Origin: JAURVT01 sp049059935
Lineage (GTDB): Bacteria > Actinomycetota > Actinomycetes > Propionibacteriales > Nocardioidaceae
NCBI RefSeq assembly: GCF_049059935.1
Contig: NZ_JBMGQR010000003.1
Span: 1-64,000, forward strand
DNA: 64,000 nt
Direction: 5' to 3'
The notes below the pieces were generated by a model. It made no database searches and had not been told where the DNA came from. It was given only the letters and a program-made list of their open reading frames with translations. Both the position numbers and the translations under genes were made by a program. This document shows, piece after piece, positions 58,557 through 64,000 of this stretch. How positions within the stretch are numbered: position 1 is the stretch's first letter; each line of letters begins with the position of its first letter.

Positions 58557-59186
58557 TCAGGCGGTGGGGTCCTCGCCGCGGTCGAGGGCCTTCCAGATGT
58601 CGGTCTCGGTGGGCTCGGCCGTGGGGGCCGCCGCCTCCTCGGCCTGCGTGGCGGGGTTCTCGTACCGGCCGCCCATGACCGGCCAGCGGCGCGCGCACCT
58701 GGTGACCGTGACGCCCACCGCCAGGCTCAGCACGGCACCGAGGAGCGCGACCCAGCGCCAGATCGTGGTGTCGGCGTCGGCGGCCAGCCGCTGCTGGGTG
58801 CCCCGGTCGCCCGCCATCGCCGGCGACTGCCCGAGGGCGTCGACCAGCGCCGTGGTGACGCCCGCGCCGCCGGTCACCACCGCGATGGCGGCACCGAGCG
58901 CCGCGAGCACCACGACGCCCCCCACCGCGACGCGGACGCGCCCGCGCGACGCGAGGACGGCGACCGACCCGGCCATCACCACCAGCGCGAGCGCGGCGAC
59001 GAGCGGCACGGCGGCGCGTCCGTCGACCGTCACCTGGTCGGTGGGCAGGCCGGGCGTGCGGACGGTGACCGCCGCCCAGGTGCGGGTGGCCGCGAAGAAC
59101 GTCAGCCCCCCGGCGGCGATGCCGCCGACCACCGCCAGGCCGTAGGAGCGCCGGCTCGCGCGGTCCGGCGCGGTCGGGCCGCTCAC
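58557..59186 (-). CDS. Trp biosynthesis-associated membrane protein
   Basis: A 209-aa membrane protein of the family found in actinobacterial trp loci (TIGR02234-like). Four helices are visible: SYGLAVVGGIAAGGLTFFAA, VPLVAALALVVMAGSVAVLA, VAVGGVVVLAALGAAIAVVT and WVALLGAVLSLAVGVTVTRC, with the conserved ATRTWAAV stretch between the first and second. A cytoplasmic tail ends in TETDIWKALDRGEDPTA. The GTG start overlaps the hisI stop (GTGA). In many relatives trpE lies between hisI and this gene; here it does not. Confidence 0.82.
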   Translation of the reverse strand: MSGPTAPDRASRRSYGLAVVGGIAAGGLTFFAATRTWAAVTVRTPGLPTDQVTVDGRAAVPLVAALALVVMAGSVAVLASRGRVRVAVGGVVVLAALGAAIAVVTGGAGVTTALVDALGQSPAMAGDRGTQQRLAADADTTIWRWVALLGAVLSLAVGVTVTRCARRWPVMGGRYENPATQAEEAAAPTAEPTETDIWKALDRGEDPTA

Positions 59187-59527
59187 GTCGACAGCAGCAG
59201 GTCGGCGTCGAAGCAGGTGTGCGCGCCGGTGTGGCACGCGGGCCCCTCCTGGTCGACCGTGACGAGCAGCGTGTCGCCGTCGCAGTCCAGACGCACCTCG
59301 CGCACGTGCTGCACGTGCCCGGACGTCTCGCCCTTGACCCAGTAGGACTGTCGGCTGCGGCTCCAGAAGGTGCCGCGGCCGGTGGTGAGCGTGCGGTGCA
59401 GCGCCTCGTCGTCCATCCAGCCGACCATCAGCACCTCGCCGCTGCCGGCCTGCTGCACCACGGCGGGGACGAGCCCGTTCGCGTCGCGCTTGAGCCGCGC
59501 GGCGACGGCGGGATCCAGGTTGCTCAC
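59183..59527 (-). CDS. hisI: Phosphoribosyl-AMP cyclohydrolase
   Basis: A 114-aa metal-dependent enzyme opening the purine ring of PR-AMP in histidine synthesis. RDANGLVPAVVQQAGSGEVL, VGWMDDEALHRTLTTGRGTF, SRSRQSYWVKGETSGHVQHV and the zinc/magnesium site DCDGDTLLVTV...GPACHTG..TCF are all present. It is the short single-function form without the HisE domain. The GTG start overlaps the ABC exporter stop by 4 bp, and its own stop overlaps the next start. Confidence 0.96.
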   Translation of the reverse strand: MSNLDPAVAARLKRDANGLVPAVVQQAGSGEVLMVGWMDDEALHRTLTTGRGTFWSRSRQSYWVKGETSGHVQHVREVRLDCDGDTLLVTVDQEGPACHTGAHTCFDADLLLST

Positions 59528-61362
59528 CGGGACAGTCTGCCAGCGCCGTCGGACTCGACGGCGTCGCGTCCGAGCTGCGACTGCGCCACCCAGCTGGCGT
59601 GCAGGCGGGCGTAGGAGCCGCCGGCGGAGACCAGCTGGTCGTGCGTGCCGTCCTCGACGAGGCGACCGGCGTCGAAGACCAGCACGCGGTCGGCGGTCTC
59701 GGCGGTGCTGAGCCGGTGGGCGATGGTGACGGCGGTGCGCCCCTCGAGCAGGTGCTCCAGCGCGCGGGTGGCGCGCAGCTCGGTCTGGGGGTCGACGGCG
59801 CTGGTGGCCTCGTCGAGGACGAGGAGGTCGGGGTCGGCGAGGTAGGCGCGTGTGAGGGCGACGAGCTGCCGCTCCCCCGCCGAGAGCGACTCGCCGCGCT
59901 GGCCGACCGGGGTGTCGAGGCCCTCGGGGAGGGTGTCGTACCAGTCGGCGAGGTCGAGCTCGCGCATCGCGGCGACGAGCTGGTCGTCGGTGGCGTCGAG
60001 GTCGCCGTAGCGCAGGTTCTCGCGCAGCGTGGCGTCGAACAGGAAGCCGTCCTGCGGCACCATCACCACGTGCTCGCGCAGCGAGTCGAACGAGACCGTC
60101 GAGACGTCGGTGCCGTCGAGCAGCACGCGTCCCTGGGTGGGGTCCATCAGCCGGGTGAGCAGCTTGGCGAAGGTGGTCTTGCCCGAGCCCGTCTCGCCGA
60201 CGACGGCGACCCGCTCGCGGGGCGCGAGGGTGAGGTCGACGTCCTGCAGCACCGGCGGGCCGTCGGGGTAGGCGAAGGTGACGTGGTCGAACCGGGCGGT
60301 GACGGCCTCGCTGGGCAGCCGCGCACCGCTCGCACCGGGGTCCTCGACGTCGGCCGGGGTGTCGAGCACCTCGATGACGCGACGCCAGGACGCGATGGCG
60401 TTCTGCGCCTCGGTGATCACCTGGGTGGCCATCTCGACCGGACGGATGAACAACGACACCAGGAACGCGAACGCGATGACGGTGCCGAGCGTGAGGTCGC
60501 CGCGGACGCCGAGGATCACACCGAGGACGACGACGCCCGCGTTGGCCAGGCCGCCCGCGACGCCGGCGGACGCGAACGTCACCGACACCAGGCGCTGGGC
60601 CTTGACCTGCGCGCGGTAGTTGGCGTCGATGCCGTGGTCGATGCGGTCCTGGGTGCGGCGCTCGATCGCGTGGGCGCGGACGACGGCCGCGCCGACCACC
60701 GGCTCGGAGATGACGCCGAGCATCTCGCCGACCGTGCGCCGCACCGTGTCGTAGGCCGACGACATCCGCGGCTGCACCGTCTTGAGCGTGAGGACCAGCG
60801 GCACGAAGCAGAGCCAGACGACGATCGTCAGCTGCCAGGAGTAGTACGCCATGATCACGGTGGCCACGGCGATCTGGCCGAGGCTGATGACGATCAGGAT
60901 CCCGGTGAACTGCAGGAACTGCGAGACCTGGTCGATGTCGGAGGTGACGCGCGAGACCAGCGACCCCCGCTTCTCGCTGTTCTGCGTCAGCATCGACAGG
61001 TCGTGGACGTGGCGGAACGTGCGCACGCGCAGCTGCGCCAGGCCGTTCTCGGACGCGCGGTACAGCCGCACCCGCATCCAGTACGCCGCCACGGCCGTCA
61101 GCAGCACGGCGCCGGTGGCGAGCAGGACGTAGCGGACCACGAACGCGCGGTCGATGTCGGTGCCGGTGCCCAGGCCGTCGTCGATGGCCACCTGGACGAC
61201 GATCGGGATGACGGCGCCGCCCACCGTGCTGAGCAGGGCGAGCACCAGCGTGAGGCCGAGGCCCTCGCGCAGCGCCGGCGACAGCGACAGGCCACGCCGC
61301 AGCACCTTCATGGGACTGGTGGGGACGTCGGCGGTGCCGAGCATCTCGCGGACGTCGCTCAC
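59524..61362 (-). CDS. ABC exporter half (permease-ATPase), canonical ATPase site
   Basis: A 612-aa type IV ABC exporter half with six helices (about residues 35-330) and an ATPase domain (about 365-590). Walker A is VGETGSGKTTFAKLLTRL, Walker B LLVLDEATSAVDPQ with the catalytic Glu, and the H-loop is IAHRLST. The signature is the variant LSAGERQLVALTRA instead of LSGGQ. The neighbour upstream has the opposite changes, so the two should form a heterodimer with one degenerate site. Substrate unknown (multidrug or lipid exporters are typical). It is coupled on both sides by GTGA overlaps, between hisF and hisI. Confidence 0.93.
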   Translation of the reverse strand: MSDVREMLGTADVPTSPMKVLRRGLSLSPALREGLGLTLVLALLSTVGGAVIPIVVQVAIDDGLGTGTDIDRAFVVRYVLLATGAVLLTAVAAYWMRVRLYRASENGLAQLRVRTFRHVHDLSMLTQNSEKRGSLVSRVTSDIDQVSQFLQFTGILIVISLGQIAVATVIMAYYSWQLTIVVWLCFVPLVLTLKTVQPRMSSAYDTVRRTVGEMLGVISEPVVGAAVVRAHAIERRTQDRIDHGIDANYRAQVKAQRLVSVTFASAGVAGGLANAGVVVLGVILGVRGDLTLGTVIAFAFLVSLFIRPVEMATQVITEAQNAIASWRRVIEVLDTPADVEDPGASGARLPSEAVTARFDHVTFAYPDGPPVLQDVDLTLAPRERVAVVGETGSGKTTFAKLLTRLMDPTQGRVLLDGTDVSTVSFDSLREHVVMVPQDGFLFDATLRENLRYGDLDATDDQLVAAMRELDLADWYDTLPEGLDTPVGQRGESLSAGERQLVALTRAYLADPDLLVLDEATSAVDPQTELRATRALEHLLEGRTAVTIAHRLSTAETADRVLVFDAGRLVEDGTHDQLVSAGGSYARLHASWVAQSQLGRDAVESDGAGRLSR

Positions 61363-63155
61363 AGGTTCGCCTCCCTCGCCTGGTCGTAGGCGTCGACGAG
61401 GTCGCGGTATTCCGGCGACGTCGCGACGAGCTCGTCGTGGCGCCCGCGCTCGGCGATGCGTCCCTGCGACATGTAGAGCACCTCGTCGGCGAGCGCGATC
61501 GTGGCCTTGCGGTAGGCGACGACGAGGACGGTGGGCCCGGACCCGTCGGCGGTCTGGCGTGCGAGGGCGGTGAGGATGCGACGCTCGACGTCGGGGTCGA
61601 GGGCGCTGGTGGCGTCGTCCATGACGAGCAGTCGCGGCCCGCGCACGAGCGCCCGGGCCAGCGCGAGGCGCTGGCGCTGGCCACCGCTGAGCGTGGTGCC
61701 GCGCTCACCGAGCTGGGTGTCGAGGCCGTGCGCGAGCGCGGCGACGAACCCGTCGGCCTGGGTGGTGCGCAGGGCGTCCCAGACCTCGGCGTCGGTGACG
61801 TCGGCGCCGAGCGTGACGTTGTCGCGGACGGTGTCGTCGAACAGGAACGTCGACTGCGGCACGAGCGCGACCGACGAGGCGAGCGCGTCGTGGCTGAGGG
61901 TGCGGACGTCGACCCCGTCCAGGCAGATGCGGCCGTCCTCGGGGTCGCGCAGGCGCACGAGCAGGTCGGTCAGGGTGCTCTTGCCGGCGCCGGTGTGACC
62001 GACCACGGCCACCACCTTGCCGGGCTCGACGGTGAACGACAGGTCGCGCAGCACGCGGGAGCCGTCGTAGCCGGTGTCGACGTGCTCGGCCGACAATCGC
62101 ACCGCACCGCCGGCGGGCAGGGCGGCGTCGCCGTAGGGCATCGATCCCTCGGCGGTGAGCACGGAGTCGACGCGGTCCCAGCCGACGACGCTGCGCGGCA
62201 GCTCGCCGAGCACCCAGCCGAACGCGCGCACGGGGAACGCGACGACGGTGAACAGGTAGGCCACCTGCACGACGTCGCCGGGCTGGGTGGCGCCGGAGAT
62301 CACCCGGTCGACGCCGAGCACGATCACCAGCAGCACGCCGAGGTTGGGCAACGCCTCGAGCATCGGGTCGAACACGCTGCGGATGCGCCCGGCGGCGATG
62401 TTGGCGTCGCGCAGCTCGCGGTTGACCGCGTCGAACCGCTCGGTCTCCTCGGCCTCGCGCCCGAGCGTCTTGACGACGAGCGCGCCGTCGAAGGACTCGT
62501 GGGCGACCGAGCTGACGGTGCCGCGCAGCGACTGGGCCCGGGTGACGCGCGGGGAGAGCCAGCGCTGGTAGAACACGTTGATCACGAACAGCAGCGGGAA
62601 GATCACCAGGCCGACGATCGTCAGCACGACGTCGGCGAACAGCATCGCGACGATCGCGGTGACGAGCATCGCGACGACGCCCACGGCCATCGGCAGCGGC
62701 ATCATCACGCCCCACGCGGCCTCGACGTCGGCGTTGGCGTTGGACAGCAGCTGGCCGGTGGGGTGGCGGCCGTGCCAGGCCATCGGCAGCTGCAGGTACT
62801 TGCGGGTGACGCGGCGTCGGTAGTCGGCCATCAGGCGGTAGAACACGATGCCGCCGACCAGCCGACGCGCGATCACGCCGAGGGCACGCAGGAGCGCGAC
62901 GCTGACGAACAGCAGCACCGCGATCACGGCGCTGCCGGTGACGAGGTCGCCGCGCTCGAACGAGGGGCGGATGACGTTGTCGGTGGCCCAGCCGAGCACC
63001 CACGCGTCGGCGACCGTCAGCGCGCCGTAGACCAGGCTGCCGACCGTCGCGATCGAGAACATCCCGCGCTGCTCGGACATGCCCCGGCCGAGGATGCGCA
63101 GGCCGCGGCGGGTGACCTCGTCGCGGTTGTCGAGGGAGGTGCCGAGGTCGCTCAC
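61359..63155 (-). CDS. ABC exporter half (permease-ATPase), degenerate ATPase site
   Basis: A 598-aa partner half with six helices (about residues 30-320). Walker A is VGHTGAGKSTLTDLLVRL and the signature the canonical LSGGQRQRLALARAL. Walker B reads LLVMDDATSALD, with Asp in place of the catalytic Glu, and the H-loop reads VVAYRKAT, with Tyr in place of His. Together with the noncanonical LSAGE of the next protein, these changes all fall on the same composite site. The GTG start overlaps the hisF stop and the stop overlaps the next start. Confidence 0.93.
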   Translation of the reverse strand: MSDLGTSLDNRDEVTRRGLRILGRGMSEQRGMFSIATVGSLVYGALTVADAWVLGWATDNVIRPSFERGDLVTGSAVIAVLLFVSVALLRALGVIARRLVGGIVFYRLMADYRRRVTRKYLQLPMAWHGRHPTGQLLSNANADVEAAWGVMMPLPMAVGVVAMLVTAIVAMLFADVVLTIVGLVIFPLLFVINVFYQRWLSPRVTRAQSLRGTVSSVAHESFDGALVVKTLGREAEETERFDAVNRELRDANIAAGRIRSVFDPMLEALPNLGVLLVIVLGVDRVISGATQPGDVVQVAYLFTVVAFPVRAFGWVLGELPRSVVGWDRVDSVLTAEGSMPYGDAALPAGGAVRLSAEHVDTGYDGSRVLRDLSFTVEPGKVVAVVGHTGAGKSTLTDLLVRLRDPEDGRICLDGVDVRTLSHDALASSVALVPQSTFLFDDTVRDNVTLGADVTDAEVWDALRTTQADGFVAALAHGLDTQLGERGTTLSGGQRQRLALARALVRGPRLLVMDDATSALDPDVERRILTALARQTADGSGPTVLVVAYRKATIALADEVLYMSQGRIAERGRHDELVATSPEYRDLVDAYDQAREANL

Positions 63156-63913
63156 CGGACGGGGTGCCCGGCGTCGCGCAACGACTGCTTGACCTGGCCG
63201 ACGGTGAACTCGCCGAAGTGGAAGACGCTGGCCGCGAGCACCGCGTCGGCGCCGGCCTCGACGGCGGGCGCGAAGTGCTCGAGCCGGCCCGCTCCCCCGC
63301 TGGCGACCAGCGGCGCGTGCGTCACCGCGCGGACCGCGTGGATCATCTCGAGGTCGAAGCCCTGACGGGTGCCGTCGGCGTCCATCGAGTTGAGCAGGAT
63401 CTCGCCGACGCCGAGCTCGGTGGCGCGGCGCACCCAGTCGACGGCGTCCAGGCCCGCGGACCGGCGTCCGCCGTGGGTGGTGACCTCGAAGCCCGACGGC
63501 TGCTCGTCGCTGCGGCGCGCGTCGACGCTGAGCACGAGCACCTGGTTGCCGAAGCGGCGCGCGACGTCGGACAGCACCTCGGGGCGGGCGATCGCGGCGG
63601 TGTTGACGCCGACCTTGTCGGCGCCGGCGCGCAGCAGCACGTCGACGTCGTCGGGGGTGCGGACGCCGCCGCCGACCGTCAGGGGGATGAACACCTGCTC
63701 GGCGGTGCGGGCGACCATCTCGCGGGTGGTGGCGCGGTCGTCAGAGGAGGCCGTGATGTCGAGGAAGGTGAGCTCGTCGGCGCCCTCGGCGTCGTACACC
63801 TCGGCCATCTCGACCGGGTCGCCGGCGTCGCGCAGGTCGGTGAAGTTCACGCCCTTGACCACCCTGCCGGCATCGACGTCGAGGCACGGGATGACACGGA
63901 CGGCGAGGCTCAC
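63152..63913 (-). CDS. hisF: Imidazole glycerol phosphate synthase cyclase subunit
   Basis: A 253-aa TIM-barrel enzyme that closes the imidazole ring in histidine synthesis using ammonia from HisH. RVIPCLDVDAGRVVKGVNFT carries the catalytic Asp, LTFLDITASSDDRATT and IPLTVGGGVRTPDDVDVLLR are conserved, LVLSVDARR holds the second Asp region, and GEILLNSMDADGTRQGFDLE and APLVASGGAGRLEHF complete the barrel. The GTG start has TAACGT 6 nt upstream (leaderless). It is first in hisF - ABC pair - hisI - Trp membrane protein. Confidence 0.97.
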   Translation of the reverse strand: MSLAVRVIPCLDVDAGRVVKGVNFTDLRDAGDPVEMAEVYDAEGADELTFLDITASSDDRATTREMVARTAEQVFIPLTVGGGVRTPDDVDVLLRAGADKVGVNTAAIARPEVLSDVARRFGNQVLVLSVDARRSDEQPSGFEVTTHGGRRSAGLDAVDWVRRATELGVGEILLNSMDADGTRQGFDLEMIHAVRAVTHAPLVASGGAGRLEHFAPAVEAGADAVLAASVFHFGEFTVGQVKQSLRDAGHPVR

Positions 63914-63919
63914 GTCTCG

Positions 63920-63925
63920 ACGTTA
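63920..63925 (-). promoter_or_regulatory. -10 hexamer of hisF operon
   Basis: TAACGT on the minus strand ends 6 nt before the GTG at 63913; no ribosome site. Leaderless geometry. Confidence 0.55.
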
Positions 63926-63948
63926 CCCGCCGCCCCGGACAGTCCCGA

Positions 63949-63966
63949 AACCGGATTCGTCCGGTT
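63949..63966. terminator. Short hairpin upstream of hisF
   Basis: AACCGGA and TCCGGTT form a perfect 7-bp stem with a TTCG loop. It may end a minus-strand gene lying beyond the window edge. The last 34 bp show no further feature. Confidence 0.35.
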
Positions 63967-64000
63967 CACTCAGGGCAGACGGGAAGCCGCCTCAGCGGAC

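Overview
The window is a high-GC actinobacterial chromosome segment. Codon third positions are almost all G or C, GTG starts are common, and there are no mobile elements, CRISPR arrays or rRNA genes. The gene content (AftD-like arabinofuranosyltransferase, decaprenyl-phosphate phosphoribosyltransferase, DUF3068/PorA family, DUF2613, HGxxPAAW protein, PdtaR-like ANTAR regulator, the trp/his/lgt neighbourhood) fits Actinomycetota. The combination suggests Propionibacteriales/Nocardioidaceae (Aeromicrobium- or Nocardioides-like), but that placement is inference.

Layout. 0-7.4 kb: housekeeping genes on the minus strand (coaE, a GlxA-like AraC regulator, a VOC protein, a secreted amidase, rpsA, an M18 aminopeptidase). 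7.6-15.4 kb: two secreted, probably wall-bound proteins on the plus strand, one of 2016 aa built from Ig-like repeats and one of 510 aa; both end in the same basic tandem module. 15.4-30.5 kb: a cell-envelope glycan locus (methyltransferases, DUF3068 protein, GT-C-like membrane proteins, acyltransferase, AftD, GT4 glycosyltransferase, DUF2613, decaprenyl-phosphate phosphoribosyltransferase, Wzx-like flippase), resembling from memory the mycobacterial Rv0224c-Rv0228 and aftD neighbourhoods. 30.5-41.3 kb: polA, a GNAT protein, a LivHMGF-type ABC transporter facing its probable binding lipoprotein across a gene-free repeat island, an ANTAR response regulator and tRNA-Leu(CAA). 41.3-52.2 kb: GH14 beta-amylase, pyk, gltBD, a VIT1/CCC1 protein and a hypothetical. 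52.2-64 kb: a second gene-free repeat patch, lgt, trpABC, small membrane proteins, and an operon hisF - ABC exporter pair - hisI - Trp-associated membrane protein joined by 4-bp GTGA overlaps.

How the genes work together. gltBD, trpCBA, hisF/hisI and the ABC uptake system serve nitrogen and amino-acid metabolism, with a GlnR-like site upstream of gltB. The 16-30 kb block probably makes, decorates and exports a lipid-linked envelope glycan. lgt supports lipoprotein maturation, including the binding lipoprotein here.

The strongest non-coding signals are three. (1) At least 13 genes carry a TAnnnT -10 hexamer ending exactly 6-8 nt before the start codon, which predicts leaderless mRNAs and fixes many starts. 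(2) A ~730-bp island holds a GTGGGTnnGGCnCC motif family, three 96-bp direct repeats and two hairpins with perfect 19-bp stems. (3) A smaller repeat patch lies beside lgt. No complete novel defence or mobile system was found.
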